Position numbers and translations under genes: made by a program. Below are positions 9,434 through 19,563 of a stretch of 64,000 nucleotides of DNA, one piece after another; position 1 is the first letter of the stretch; the number at the start of each line of letters is the position of its first letter. The notes beneath the pieces were generated by a model. It was given only the letters and a program-made list of their open reading frames with translations. It was not told the origin of the DNA and did not search any database. The DNA comes from Tetrapisispora phaffii CBS 4417 (lineage: Eukaryota; Ascomycota; Saccharomycetes; Saccharomycetales; Saccharomycetaceae), in assembly GCF_000236905.1 (NCBI RefSeq), contig NC_016521.1, positions 620,001 through 684,000 on the forward strand, given 5' to 3'.

Positions 9434-9676
9434 TCATGCTGTTTTGAGCATTTTATAATAAGAATGTGGAAATACAGGCTTATGTTGGTTAGTACCAACA
9501 TCTAAGTGTGGAGAAACAAACCTATATGGGTTAGAGCCAGCATCTAGGATAGTGTCGCTAGCCTCGTTAGTTGCTCTAGTACCAACATCTAAGTGTGGAG
9601 TAACAAACCTATGCTGGTTAATCCCAATATCTAAGTTAGTGTCATTAGTCACGTTAGTTGCTTTAGTATAGTCCAT
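9434..9676 (-). CDS. Hypothetical 80-residue ORF with 29-residue repeat
   Basis: I do not recognise this ORF. It starts at an ATG (9674-9676) and its 80 residues are made mostly of an internally duplicated unit of 29 codons. The phrase RFVTPHLDVGT recurs as RFVSPHLDVGT, with a decayed third start, NQHKPVFPHSY. A repeat that keeps the reading frame and shows conservative changes could mean it is or was translated. The context (upstream of a tRNA gene, AT-rich flanks with TATATAAG on the same strand) would also fit the remnant of a Ty-type gag leader. No signal peptide, membrane segment or known domain is visible. It may be non-coding. Confidence 0.25.
   Translation of the reverse strand: MDYTKATNVTNDTNLDIGINQHRFVTPHLDVGTRATNEASDTILDAGSNPYRFVSPHLDVGTNQHKPVFPHSYYKMLKTA
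9494..9667. repeat. 87 bp tandem duplication
   Basis: Two adjacent copies, 9494-9580 and 9581-9667, both begin ACCAACATCTAAGTGTGGAG and end GTTAGTTGCT-TAGT. They differ by scattered substitutions. The period of 87 bp is a multiple of three, so the frame of the 9434-9676 ORF is kept through the repeat. Confidence 0.85.
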
Positions 9677-9780
9677 CTTCTTTATAGTTCAATAATCGAT
9701 TGGTTTCTTTATTAATATATTTAGTACAATTCTATATATCATTTAGATGTCCTCCTTATATATGAATTTATCTGACAGTT

Positions 9781-9806
9781 GAATGAACACGTACCCATGT
9801 TCATTC
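9781..9806. repeat. 9 bp stem hairpin
   Basis: GAATGAACA at 9781-9789 pairs perfectly with TGTTCATTC at 9798-9806 across an 8 nt loop. No function is known. It lies about 105 bp upstream of the repeat ORF on the minus strand. Confidence 0.55.
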
Positions 9807-10540
9807 ATTCTCCTAAGATCTTTAGATCCTTATTGTACATCTGTGTTTATCGCGTAGCCATTTTTATTGTAGTGGAAATTTTTCATCTATCATCTGGAAG
9901 ATTGTTCTAGAACGTCCTTTCCATTAGTAAGTGATCAATTGGTTCTGGACTCAAAGTGTCAAAAACACTTAGTTCTGTCACATACACTACAATAATTCTG
10001 ACAAAGAAAATACCAGGAAAGACACCAGAAGAGAACACTAGTTAAAATATATATTTATATAATATCTAATACAATATAGAAACTTTAGATTAAAAATAAG
10101 CTATTCCAATTGCTTACATTAACATCGACAAGACATACAAGCCCTCATGCCAAGACTCTGTTATATAAACTAATAGTAACCCTAATACTATTACCAAAAT
10201 CACTTTTGTATGAGGTTCTCAAGAAGCAATGGGATACGTTACCCGTCTATATTGTAGTAATACATAAAAAGTGATTCGTTACCATGCTTTATTTAATAAG
10301 ACCGATACTTAGACGATGAGGTTACACAATTATAATATATAGTGAACTATCATAATAATATACATACATATCATAGTTCATATGACTAGCTTCAAAGTGT
10401 CCAAGAATCCTTTTTCATAAGATAGAGGAAAATTAAATTATTTTGCTGGGAATTGCACTTATTGACAAATACAAACTCGAGATTCTACTTATTTTGAGAT
10501 TACTTAGAACTATTAATATTGCTTTCAATATTAGAAAACA

Positions 10541-10972
10541 ATGGCTAACGATTTAGAAATCCAAATACAAACACTTATTACTGCATTTGTATCCTATTTG
10601 ATTAATGTGATACAAATATCTATTCCTTTCATAACACAATTTAGCAATGCACATCCAACTCTATTCCTAGGTATCATATCAGTTATAATCATGTATGTTG
10701 CCATACGAATTATATTGAGTATTTGGAGTATCTTAAAGAGACTATTTTATGTGTCACTTTTCATATTTGCATTTTTAATCTATTTAAGAGGAATAGATCA
10801 ATTTTTCAATAACGATGTGCCATTTCTATATAACCTGGTTTTACAAGATAAAGATCTAGAAACTATTATTATACAGTCTTGTGCTTATCTTTCCAGCACT
10901 TCAGTTACAAGTTCAACACTTCTATATAAATTCCTAAAAAGTAAAGTAGTGGAATATATTAGCCAATTATAA
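10541..10972 (+). CDS. APQ12: Nuclear envelope / ER membrane protein Apq12
   Basis: The 143-residue protein matches the size and hydrophobic layout of Apq12 (138 in S. cerevisiae), a nuclear envelope and ER membrane protein involved in nuclear pore biogenesis, lipid homeostasis and mRNA export. Three hydrophobic stretches are visible: about 14-38, 44-66 and 68-86, the middle one being FLGIISVIIMYVAIRIILSI. A short amphipathic C-terminal part follows. There are no catalytic motifs. Identification depends on size, the hydropathy pattern and position between GVP36 and TED1, as in YIL041W-YIL040W-YIL039W, so it is strong but partly based on synteny. Confidence 0.88.
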   Translation: MANDLEIQIQTLITAFVSYLINVIQISIPFITQFSNAHPTLFLGIISVIIMYVAIRIILSIWSILKRLFYVSLFIFAFLIYLRGIDQFFNNDVPFLYNLVLQDKDLETIIIQSCAYLSSTSVTSSTLLYKFLKSKVVEYISQL

Positions 10973-11380
10973 AATATATATTCAGCATATGTATGTATTA
11001 TATAATCGTAGTTAAAAACCACCATCTAATGTCATTTCAAATTGTGATCTTAAGCATGCTAGCGTAGGTTAATATATATCATCAACTCTTTATTTATTTC
11101 CATTCAAGTTATGTATATTTTTATATTGAAAACCGTTAAATCGTTAATTTTAATTCGATGATCATCTTATCGGATCATCAGTAGTTTTGAATTAACAGTT
11201 TTAAGAATATATTATAGAAGGTGATAACTACTCTACAAATATCATATATTCACAAAATGTAAAAGTAAGAACTTTAATCAAATTGCAGATTTTATGAGAC
11301 AGTAGCATTGCATTAATTTTATACAGGCATATACTTACCACTACTAGCATTTGATAGAAATACATGCATTGAAGTTTGTT
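10973..11380. other. APQ12-TED1 spacer with imperfect inverted repeat
   Basis: At about 11143-11198 the sequence GTTAATT...GATGATC is mirrored by GATCATC...AATTAAC, forming a long interrupted palindrome. AAACCGTTA / TTAACAGTTT extends it loosely outward. It could fold at the end of the APQ12 transcript. No gene is seen. Confidence 0.45.
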
Positions 11381-12823
11381 ATGATCCTAAGATTTCTCAT
11401 TAAAGTTTCATTTATTATAGCCTCTTTAGTTGTGCTAACTACCAATATATACATATACACATATCCTTCAGTTCATCCAACTAAATGTTTTTGGCACTGC
11501 AATGAATTAGACTTTTTACCTTATAGAGTTAAGGATGCATCGAAAATCGAACTAGCGTTATATTATTCATACCGATATATTAAAGACGTTACAAAACAGA
11601 TGATACTAAAAAGATATGATGAAGAAACTGTTAATAAGACTAATGAAATTCGTTTATTAGCATTTGGCGATCCTCAAATCAAAGGTAATTCAGAATCCAC
11701 ACCTTATAGAACACGTTTGGATACTTTTGGAAATGATTTCTATTTGGGTCACATTTTTGATACGATGGTTAGAAGATTAAATCCAACGCATGTGGCTGTT
11801 ATGGGAGATCTTTTCTCATCCCAATGGATCGATGATTCTGAATTTTATAATAGGACAAGCAGATATATGAGGAGAATTTTTAAAAGGAATACCGACATTT
11901 TGTTTGACATAAATAATGAAAGTCATGATGAAAATGGTCAATATCAAGTTAATACTGAAAAATGGATTGAAAGTAAGAACTTATTTTCTTATGAGTTTGA
12001 GAATATTGACGAATCAACGCCAATTGATAATGAATTTGGTTATGAAGATTTGTATTCCTGGGATGAAGACTCCGATCCTACTAAAGACAGTTATCTATTC
12101 ATTAATACTACTGGTAATCATGATATTGGATATTCAGGTGACATAACTTACGAGCTTCTTGCAAGATATAATGAGATGTTTGGAAAGGATAATTATTGGG
12201 TAGAATACAACAAAGGGAAGGACAATGCTTGGAGGATTGTTGTATTAAATACACTATTATTAGATGGACCTGCATATTGCCCAGAATTATTAGATAATAC
12301 TTGGGAGTTTTTGTATCAAGTACACGATAGAAATTTCTCTGGAAGTACGGTTTTGATTACTCATGTTCCATTTTACAAACCTGAAGGAATATGTGCTGAC
12401 GGTCCCCAGTTCACTTATTATGACGATGAAATGTTGAGATCTCAAAATCACATTAGTGAAGAGAATACTAATGAAGTATTTGATTTAATTTTTGATAATG
12501 GTAAATCTGGTATCATATTAACAGGTCATGACCATATGGGTTGTGAAACCTACTATGACCGAAAATTAAGTGACAATTCTTGGGTACCTCATGCAGGCAA
12601 ATTACTCAATTACAATAATGTAATAAGGGAAATAACAGTTAAATCGATGATGGGTCAGTATAAAGGTAACACTGGTGTAGTGACTGGAAAATTTGACCAA
12701 GCAAATAGAACTTGGTCTTGGCATTATTCCACTTGCCCTTTTACCAATGAGCACGCATGGTGGATTGCCAAAGGTTCATTGGTTGTGTGGAGCATCATAT
12801 TTTCAATTTTTATTTTAGTTTAA
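11381..12823 (+). CDS. TED1: ER metallophosphoesterase Ted1 (GPI-glycan remodelling)
   Basis: Ted1 is an ER membrane phosphoesterase of the Cdc1/PGAP5 group. It trims ethanolamine phosphate from GPI anchors and so supports ER exit of GPI proteins with the p24 complex. The calcineurin-like metal-binding motifs appear in order: GDPQ near residue 95, GDLFSSQW near 145, GNHD near 244 and GHDH near 381. An N-terminal membrane anchor (residues about 3-27) and a hydrophobic C-terminus (SLVVWSIIFSIFILV) are visible. The frame is open upstream to a TTG at 11351; I chose the ATG at 11381, which starts just before the membrane segment and gives 480 residues (S. cerevisiae 473). The position after APQ12 is conserved. 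Confidence 0.94.
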   Translation: MILRFLIKVSFIIASLVVLTTNIYIYTYPSVHPTKCFWHCNELDFLPYRVKDASKIELALYYSYRYIKDVTKQMILKRYDEETVNKTNEIRLLAFGDPQIKGNSESTPYRTRLDTFGNDFYLGHIFDTMVRRLNPTHVAVMGDLFSSQWIDDSEFYNRTSRYMRRIFKRNTDILFDINNESHDENGQYQVNTEKWIESKNLFSYEFENIDESTPIDNEFGYEDLYSWDEDSDPTKDSYLFINTTGNHDIGYSGDITYELLARYNEMFGKDNYWVEYNKGKDNAWRIVVLNTLLLDGPAYCPELLDNTWEFLYQVHDRNFSGSTVLITHVPFYKPEGICADGPQFTYYDDEMLRSQNHISEENTNEVFDLIFDNGKSGIILTGHDHMGCETYYDRKLSDNSWVPHAGKLLNYNNVIREITVKSMMGQYKGNTGVVTGKFDQANRTWSWHYSTCPFTNEHAWWIAKGSLVVWSIIFSIFILV

Positions 12824-13306
12824 AATATTGACACAAGAGACTATATATGTTTCCCAATTTAACCCTTATCATCTTACAGCATATGTGCATTTATATTTTC
12901 CTCTCTGCTTTGGGAGCTAAATTGCAGTTCAAATTATTTTGGTACAAGGTAATGCAGTATTTTAATATGAGGTTATTAGAATCATAGATATTTATTTGAT
13001 AATACAGATAAATAAAGTAATTAAGTTATGATAATATATTTAAATGAGTGAAGCTGAATAATAAGAAGTCAATTAGATCCCCAAAGAAAAAACTTTGCTC
13101 TAGATTTCTTTCAATCTAAAACAGAAATGAAATTCATCACGGAATATATCTCTAAAATATATATGATCAATGACATAACTGCTACTCTTATAGATTTTAT
13201 TGTTAACCTATAAAAACAAATATATTAATAATCTCAAATTACTTTAAATTAAAAAAATATTTTTCATTATAATTTTAATGTAATTACAAATTTATTTATT
13301 GTTAAT
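12824..13306. other. Convergent TED1/CKA1 spacer
   Basis: No gene is seen in this 483 bp stretch. In S. cerevisiae NOT3, PRM2 and CST6 lie between TED1 and CKA1; no trace of them is readable here. Confidence 0.5.
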
Positions 13307-14449
13307 CTAATCTATGAGGATATCATCATCAATAGTATATTCATTATTCCTTATTGGAGCAAACCATGGATGCCCCATTGCTTCTTTAGCGGTAAGTCTT
13401 TCTTGGTGGTCATATCTTAATAAGTTATCAATCAAATCTATGATTTCTTCATCTCCACATAAAAGCCTGTTAGAATCATTAACGAATCTATGCCATGGTC
13501 TTCTAATAAATTGATCCATATTATGGAATTCATTAGGTAAAGTAATTTCATACTTCATGAGGTACTGTTCAAAATCGTCACTGCCTAGAACTCTTACAAT
13601 TTTAACTAATTGATCTGTATTGCTTGTACCATGGAAAAATGGTTCTTTTTGGAAAACCATAGATGCTAACATTGTTCCAAAAGACCAAAGATCCAATGAA
13701 TAATCATACATTCTATAGTCAACTAATAATTCTGGACCTTTAAAAAATCGAGAAGCTACACGTACATTATATTCTGTGTTTGGGTGATACAATTCTGCCA
13801 AACCCCAGTCAATTAATCTTAATTTTCTTGCTGTGTGGTCAATCATGACATTGTGTGGCTTAACATCTCTATGCATAATACCCATCGAATGACAATAATC
13901 CAATGCTTTTAATAATTCAAACATGTAGTATTTTATATCCATGGCGGTTAATTTTGGGTACAATATTCTAAAATCGACATTTTTAACGTATTCAAAGACT
14001 AATGCAGGCGTTTTTGAGATGGGATCCTTAATCACATTAAGAAGTTGAATAATATTTTCATGGCCTTTATGCGGTTTATCATATAAATACTCTCTTTTAA
14101 ACTTCAATACTTCTTGTTTTTTACTAACATAATATTCTTCTTCATTATATGGTTTAGCAGTTGTTGGATGTTGCTCATTTGATAAGTTTGTTAAGATTTT
14201 AATCTCTCTTTTAATCTTCTTCTTCTTGACTGGCTTTAACATTTTGATTACATTCGATCTTCTATTTTTCAACTCAATGCCTTTGAATACCTCAGAATAT
14301 TTACCACGACCCACATTTGCTTCTATTTCATAGTTCCCATGGTCATTTGACCATTCAATAGTAGTATTTTCATAATCCCAATAATCTTTATCTCTTTGCT
14401 TGTTTATATTGGTATAAACACGAGCCTCTGACCAAACTCTTGATCTCAT
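13307..14449 (-). CDS. CKA1: Casein kinase 2 catalytic subunit (alpha)
   Basis: CK2 is a constitutive acidophilic Ser/Thr kinase of nucleus and cytoplasm. The 380-residue protein has the glycine loop GRGKYSEVF, the catalytic lysine in VIKMLKP followed by the basic cluster [12 protein letters not shown], the loop HRDVKPHN near residue 193, DWG in place of DFG (a CK2 trait), and [13 protein letters not shown]. Between the basic cluster and the HENIIQLL block there is an insertion of roughly 38 residues ([20 protein letters not shown] and on). Such an insertion marks Cka1 and is absent from Cka2. The tandem order with CAP2 repeats YIL035C-YIL034C. Confidence 0.96.
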   Translation of the reverse strand: MRSRVWSEARVYTNINKQRDKDYWDYENTTIEWSNDHGNYEIEANVGRGKYSEVFKGIELKNRRSNVIKMLKPVKKKKIKREIKILTNLSNEQHPTTAKPYNEEEYYVSKKQEVLKFKREYLYDKPHKGHENIIQLLNVIKDPISKTPALVFEYVKNVDFRILYPKLTAMDIKYYMFELLKALDYCHSMGIMHRDVKPHNVMIDHTARKLRLIDWGLAELYHPNTEYNVRVASRFFKGPELLVDYRMYDYSLDLWSFGTMLASMVFQKEPFFHGTSNTDQLVKIVRVLGSDDFEQYLMKYEITLPNEFHNMDQFIRRPWHRFVNDSNRLLCGDEEIIDLIDNLLRYDHQERLTAKEAMGHPWFAPIRNNEYTIDDDILID

Positions 14450-14935
14450 TTTTTCCCCAAGGATTTTTCGATATGATCCTCGACAATATCACTTAAAGTC
14501 TAATTTTGCCTCTGAGCTCACAAGTGGTAAGATGTAATTCCGATATATAGGATTCCACTAATATGTGCTTAAGTTGTAAAGTTAATTGTAGATTTGAAAC
14601 GTCAGATCTTCGATCTCTTCAACTTTCAATCAAATTTGAATGCTTTTCTTTTTTTAATTTTTTTGAGCGGGAAACTCGAATTATGTAAAATTGCTGTCGT
14701 TTCAAATGACATGCTCTGTAGCATATATATATATATATGTATGTTACATTATATATATATATTGTAATGCTAATGGACGAACATGTCAATTCAGTTTAAT
14801 TTTATTCAATTATCAAACATAATATATGATAGTAGTGTAGTATATATGTATACATATCTATATTCATTTGTGTAAGCCCTGGTTTTTCTTTCTTCTAATT
14901 TCGGCATAGCTTCATTGAGACAGGCTCTCCTATTA
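14450..14935. other. CKA1 upstream / CAP2 downstream region
   Basis: The 486 bp stretch holds the CKA1 promoter and the CAP2 3' end. Two (AT)n runs are present at about 14723-14738 and 14750-14762. No further gene is seen. Confidence 0.5.
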
Positions 14936-15778
14936 TTATAGACTTTGTAAGCCTTTAATGATTTCTTCATGAGCTGTCTTGTTCTTTTGTTCGGTCGAGA
15001 CAGCACCGTTCTTAGTCTCATGGAAAATATCTCTAGTTTTTTCAAAATATACAGCCTCTAATAATATTCTCATTTGGTATTCAATATCTTCAATCATGGA
15101 ACCGACATTGGTGATATGAGCAATATTAATTTGGTCAGCATTATTTGAAGCATTGATAGTAACTGTCTTTTCCGTTTGTCTGGATAAATTACCAGATAAT
15201 TTGATTGAATTGTCTTTATCTAAACGTAAAAGAATTGTAGTTGTGATTCTGTAGGTAACTTCATTATCATTTTCAAAAGTTGCCTCTAAAACATGGATAC
15301 TATCCCATGAACTTGAGCTTTGGTTACTTTTCTTGAACAATACCACACCTGCAAAATCTCTAACAATATTACTTGTGTCATCTGCGACATCCCATAGATA
15401 AGCACTCGAGATACCACCTTCATAGTATAAGTCCCTGTAAACATCGAAAGAATCATTGAAAAGTATTTCTAATTTTCTTAAAGGTTCAGATGGGAAGGGA
15501 CTTTCTTCAAGGTCCTGTTCAGATAGTTCTGGAAAATATTCGTTAGACCATGGTGATCTGTGAGAATCTGCATCTCTATTATAATCACAGCATAAATACT
15601 CCTTTTGAGAGTCCTTTGGATCACGCTTAATAGTTAAAGGAATATCAACAGACGATAACAAGTCTTCGGCCAAGGTTGGCTCTAACTGAATCAGATTTTT
15701 TAAGTGATGTTCTAAACGACTTGGATTTAATCTACGAAGTAGATCTAAAGCAGCATCATATGAATCCTCAGAATTCAT
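14936..15778 (-). CDS. CAP2: F-actin capping protein beta subunit
   Basis: Cap2 forms a heterodimer with Cap1 that caps barbed ends of actin filaments in cortical patches. The 280 residues match the family length (287 in S. cerevisiae). The start is diagnostic: MNSEDSYDAALDLLRRLNPS, followed by LLSSVDIPL, then YLCCDYNRDADSHRSPWSNEY, all conserved beta-capping signatures. The middle has YEGGISSAYLWD and the C-terminal helix has MIEDIEYQMRILLEAVYFEKT, the region that touches actin. The gene lies next to CKA1 in the same orientation, as on S. cerevisiae chromosome IX. Confidence 0.97.
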   Translation of the reverse strand: MNSEDSYDAALDLLRRLNPSRLEHHLKNLIQLEPTLAEDLLSSVDIPLTIKRDPKDSQKEYLCCDYNRDADSHRSPWSNEYFPELSEQDLEESPFPSEPLRKLEILFNDSFDVYRDLYYEGGISSAYLWDVADDTSNIVRDFAGVVLFKKSNQSSSSWDSIHVLEATFENDNEVTYRITTTILLRLDKDNSIKLSGNLSRQTEKTVTINASNNADQINIAHITNVGSMIEDIEYQMRILLEAVYFEKTRDIFHETKNGAVSTEQKNKTAHEEIIKGLQSL

Positions 15779-16208
15779 TTTCTCTATATTGTATTGCAGT
15801 TACTAATTTTTTATAAAGTACCTCTTGGCAAATATTCGATGGTCGAATAATCAATTGAGACAATAAAAAAATTATAAATTTAATTAATACGTATATTTAA
15901 ATACCATCATGTCATTAAATCCATATAATTTACAAATTATAATCACTGTAACAACAATTATTATTCCAAAACTGCTTGTGTATCTCTCTTCTTTCTATTT
16001 TCAATTTTTCAATATTGGACAATTGGAAAGCTGTATCCCTTTTGTTTTGTTAAGTAAGAAATACAGAAATACGAGATGGTAAGATAGACACGGTTAAGAT
16101 ATTAAATATTGTTTTATCAAAGAAAGAAATTATCAGAAGATAAGTAATCTATAAAATTGCATATATTAAATTGTATCGATGAGATGGGACAATGGCTGCT
16201 CAATGCAT
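15779..16208. other. CAP2 upstream / IRC5 downstream region
   Basis: No gene is seen. It marks a synteny junction relative to S. cerevisiae: genes to the left come from the YIL block, genes to the right from YFR. Confidence 0.5.
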
Positions 16209-18764
16209 TTATGATAACCCTAAAGTTGTTTCAAATAGAGTAATGTGAGGATAGTTCATTTCTCTTTCGGACCTGTACGATGCATCGGAACGATCTGTTA
16301 GTGCTTTTATTTCAGTGTGTGTTAAAATTGATTCAGGATTGTCTCCTGAATCTCTCTTGAATCCTATGCTAGAGTTTTGTTTCGATAATAGTAATGACAG
16401 CTCTTGTACTAATTCAGTGTTTTTCACTTTATTAGATGCTGGTCCAGTCTGTAAAAACGATCTTTCATTCATAGCCAATGTCTTTAGTTTATTGAAGTTA
16501 CCCATTTGAATGACCATTCGTTCCAACATTCTCTTATTTGCAGCCCTTGTTAATATAATATGTTCTATCGTATTGTCACAGCATAGTCTATATACAATGA
16601 CAGGTTTTGTTTGACCGATTCTATAACAACGATCCATTGCTTGTAAATCAACTTGTGGGTTCCAATCACTGTCGAATATAAAGACAGTATCTGCTGCCAC
16701 CAAATTGATACCTAAACCAGCAGCTCTTGTAGATAATAAGAAGACCTGGTGTTTATCCTTTGGATTATCAAATAATTTAATCTGCTCTTTCCTAGTATCA
16801 TTATCTACAGTACCATCGATTCTCAGAGATTTAATGGAGTTTAAGTCACACCAGTCCTCCAGTAAATCTAGCATATTGACGAATTGAGAAAATATTAATA
16901 TTTTATGTCCTTTTTTTATCATTGGGATAGCAAGTTTCTGTAAAACTTGTAACTTTCCAGAACTTTGAAGTAAGATATCAAGTGTCAACTCCTCTGGTTC
17001 TAAATACGGGAAATAAAACAAAAACGTAGAGTCCACAATTTGACGCAATTGCATCATCATATTCATCAATTTTTTATTTTTGAAATCTCTATGTAAATGC
17101 TCTTGATACAATTTATGCATATTCTGAATTGTCTCTGATTGATCCTTAAGATCAGCTTTATTTTCTTTACCGTAATGTAATTCAAAGTTAATAAAATCTC
17201 TGATTGATTTATTAGAGACCGTACCAATATGGCCTGTGTTTAATGTGAAGAATTGTTTTACTAATTCCTTAAAGATAGTAACCTTCAACTGACCAGATAA
17301 TGCTTTTGTATAAAATTTCTTTTGCATTGGAGCTAATGGACAATTAATGATGTATTCTCTCTTAGGAGGTAATATATCTGCTAATACAATTTTCTTTAGT
17401 CTTCTTAAAAGAAATGGTTTTAAAATGGTGTGTAAGTTAGATATTAGATTTTTCTCTAGTTCATCATTAATTAGTTTATTTAATTTCTTAGAGTTGCTTC
17501 CTAGATGGAGACTCTCAAAATCAAACCATTTGTTAAAGATCTCAAAATCTGTAAAAATATCAGGTAAGATAAAATTCAATAATGACCACAGTTCTGAGAT
17601 ATTATTTTGCAATGGAGTACCTGTTAACAGTAATCTATTCGATGTATTGATTCTCTTTAACTCCTGGATCAGTCTACAGTTTATGTTTTTCAAACGATGA
17701 CCCTCATCTACCACTAAGAATTTCCATTGTCTTGACATAATTTCATCAGCATCTCTTATAATAATTTCATAAGAAGTCAATATTACACCTGTGCCTTTCG
17801 TTTCTTTGAAAAAATTATTTAACAGTCTTGTACGTTCCTTAATACCATTTTGATGGTAATATTTTAACACAGGAATATCGGGAGCAAACCTATCAAATTC
17901 ACTTACCCAATTATCAATGGTACTTAATGGAGCAGCAATTAAAAATGGTCCCTTCGTATCCATTTCATATATGAATGCAAGTAATGCAATTGTTTGAATA
18001 GTCTTACCTAAACCCATATCATCAGCTAGTATTCCATTTAGACCGTTTTCATATAAAGTAACTAACCAATTTAAACCTTCCAATTGGTATTGTTTTAATA
18101 TACAATTCTTCAATAAATTTGGTTGACTGGATAGCATTTGTTCCTCATCCACTACAGCTTCTGTTTTATGTGTTTCTTCTATTTCATTTTTGACCTCTGT
18201 ACTTTTGTCAGTTTTCTTGAAGAAGTCAACAATATTTCTAATTTTCCTTTGTTTTTTCTTTGGTGGTTCTACCTCTTTTACATCAATATTCTCCTTATTA
18301 CTTTCCCTTGCTTTCTGCTCTTCTTCCAATCTTTGTTTTGTACGCTCCAACAAAGTATCAGCAATGATACTTGAATAAACTTGACTTTGTTTAACGAATT
18401 CGTTCAATTTCTTTAATTTCAAAGAAACAGTTGCTGTATCTGCACCATCTTCATCACTGTCTTCATTTTCATCATCATCGTTCTCATTTTTCGAGTATTT
18501 ATTTTTCAATAAAGCATTTAGTTCCTGGTCTTTATTCGAACTATCCTCATCATCCGAATCAAGTTTCACATCGTTTTCCTTTGATAGATCATCTTTCAAC
18601 CAAATTTGTATGTCATTGTCCTCCGAAATGTTATCATCTGTGGAAAAACCGTCAGCATCACTTTCTACTTCCAAATCAGACTCATCTTTCTCCCTGTAAG
18701 ATTTAACAGATTGTCTTGAATTAGTTTTGGATAATTTGTTAGCTGACCTAGTGGTTCTTGCCAT
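16209..18764 (-). CDS. IRC5: SNF2-family DNA translocase Irc5 (LSH/HELLS type)
   Basis: Irc5 is the yeast LSH/HELLS relative, an ATP-driven DNA translocase linked to cohesin loading and genome stability. The 851 residues match the S. cerevisiae length (853). After an acidic disordered N-terminus (about 1-150) and the basic stretch [19 protein letters not shown] come the helicase motifs: I ([11 protein letters not shown], near residue 246), II (DEGH, near 352, the variant typical of this subfamily), III ([10 protein letters not shown]), V ([11 protein letters not shown]) and VI ([11 protein letters not shown]). The divergent arrangement with RSC8 is the same as YFR038W/YFR037C. Confidence 0.95.
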   Translation of the reverse strand: MARTTRSANKLSKTNSRQSVKSYREKDESDLEVESDADGFSTDDNISEDNDIQIWLKDDLSKENDVKLDSDDEDSSNKDQELNALLKNKYSKNENDDDENEDSDEDGADTATVSLKLKKLNEFVKQSQVYSSIIADTLLERTKQRLEEEQKARESNKENIDVKEVEPPKKKQRKIRNIVDFFKKTDKSTEVKNEIEETHKTEAVVDEEQMLSSQPNLLKNCILKQYQLEGLNWLVTLYENGLNGILADDMGLGKTIQTIALLAFIYEMDTKGPFLIAAPLSTIDNWVSEFDRFAPDIPVLKYYHQNGIKERTRLLNNFFKETKGTGVILTSYEIIIRDADEIMSRQWKFLVVDEGHRLKNINCRLIQELKRINTSNRLLLTGTPLQNNISELWSLLNFILPDIFTDFEIFNKWFDFESLHLGSNSKKLNKLINDELEKNLISNLHTILKPFLLRRLKKIVLADILPPKREYIINCPLAPMQKKFYTKALSGQLKVTIFKELVKQFFTLNTGHIGTVSNKSIRDFINFELHYGKENKADLKDQSETIQNMHKLYQEHLHRDFKNKKLMNMMMQLRQIVDSTFLFYFPYLEPEELTLDILLQSSGKLQVLQKLAIPMIKKGHKILIFSQFVNMLDLLEDWCDLNSIKSLRIDGTVDNDTRKEQIKLFDNPKDKHQVFLLSTRAAGLGINLVAADTVFIFDSDWNPQVDLQAMDRCYRIGQTKPVIVYRLCCDNTIEHIILTRAANKRMLERMVIQMGNFNKLKTLAMNERSFLQTGPASNKVKNTELVQELSLLLSKQNSSIGFKRDSGDNPESILTHTEIKALTDRSDASYRSEREMNYPHITLFETTLGLS

Positions 18765-19563
18765 TGCGTAAAATTAGCTGCAGTTAATTAGCAAGGAAAT
18801 AATAACTCAATATATATATATATATATTGGTATTCTTCACTTCTTCATAAACGAAGTACTACAACATAACCAAGATACCTACACGGTAAAGCAAAAGTGA
18901 ATGGTGCAGTTAATATATGTAATTGCATGTTACTAAATAAGCTATTTGCGATGAGTTCATTACATTGTTGCTGCTTAAGTGATCTGAACAATCTTTCACG
19001 TGTCATAAATCTGAATTATGCTCTATATATTTACGCGTCACAACATATTTGTAGATGGGTAAATAGGTTGTGAAAACTAGACGAAGAGAAGTGACAATTT
19101 GGTTGGGCATACACAAATAGTGGATAGTATAATACCATACTGTAATATGTAGTCAACTAAAACGGTGTTAGAATCTAACTTTCTATCTACTATATATCTT
19201 TCCAATTTGAAAGCTTGTTGGCATCAAGGCATCACTAAATATAATAGGCGTTCACGTGTATTTCACGTGTAGTTCACGTGACTACTTCAATGTGATGTTT
19301 TCCATTTTTCAAAAAAGTTCAAATTTGAAAAAAATACAAAAAAATAAACTTTGGTGCATTTCAAAATGAATGTTTATGGTGAAATAGGACATTATATTTC
19401 ACTTAAAATTTGATTAATTGAATGGCAGAAGCCAAATAAATATCTAATATATTTAGCTGAGATTTATTTGTTGTAAGAATCAGTTGAAAAAAATTGTTTA
19501 TTGTCAAGTTAGAAGATTCGAACACGAAATAGATCATTGTCAACACGAATAACTGAGACTGAA
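18765..19563. promoter_or_regulatory. Divergent IRC5/RSC8 promoter with four CACGTG boxes
   Basis: CACGTG occurs at 18997-19002, 19253-19258, 19264-19269 and 19275-19280. The last three sit in a row, each preceded by TT (TTCACGTG), 11 bp apart start to start. This is the core bound by Cbf1, Pho4 and Tye7. An ACGCGT (MCB) core lies at 19033-19038. A (TA)n run occupies about 18811-18827. The tight triplet is about 285-310 bp before RSC8. Confidence 0.6.

Larger units (their letters stand above)
9149..10540. other. Accessory stretch between tRNA-Gln and APQ12
   Basis: This 1.4 kb stretch separates GVP36 from APQ12, which are immediate neighbours in S. cerevisiae. It contains an 80-codon repeat-bearing ORF (9434-9676, minus) and several short perfect hairpins (9399-9429, 9781-9806, 10171-10193). 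An 11 bp inverted pair, GTAACCTCATC at 9244-9254 and its complement at 10315-10325, brackets most of it. It lies just upstream of a tRNA gene, where Ty1-like elements tend to insert, so a decayed LTR retrotransposon is possible. I found no convincing LTR pair, primer-binding site or gag/pol motif. Confidence 0.4.

Noticed and set aside
9149..10540. Intact Ty element
   Set aside because: No LTR pair, no primer-binding site and no gag, protease, integrase or reverse transcriptase motif is readable; at most a remnant.
19510..19523. GATTCGAAC, which looks like an inverted tRNA B box
   Set aside because: The flanks do not pair into a T stem and no A box or acceptor stem is found.
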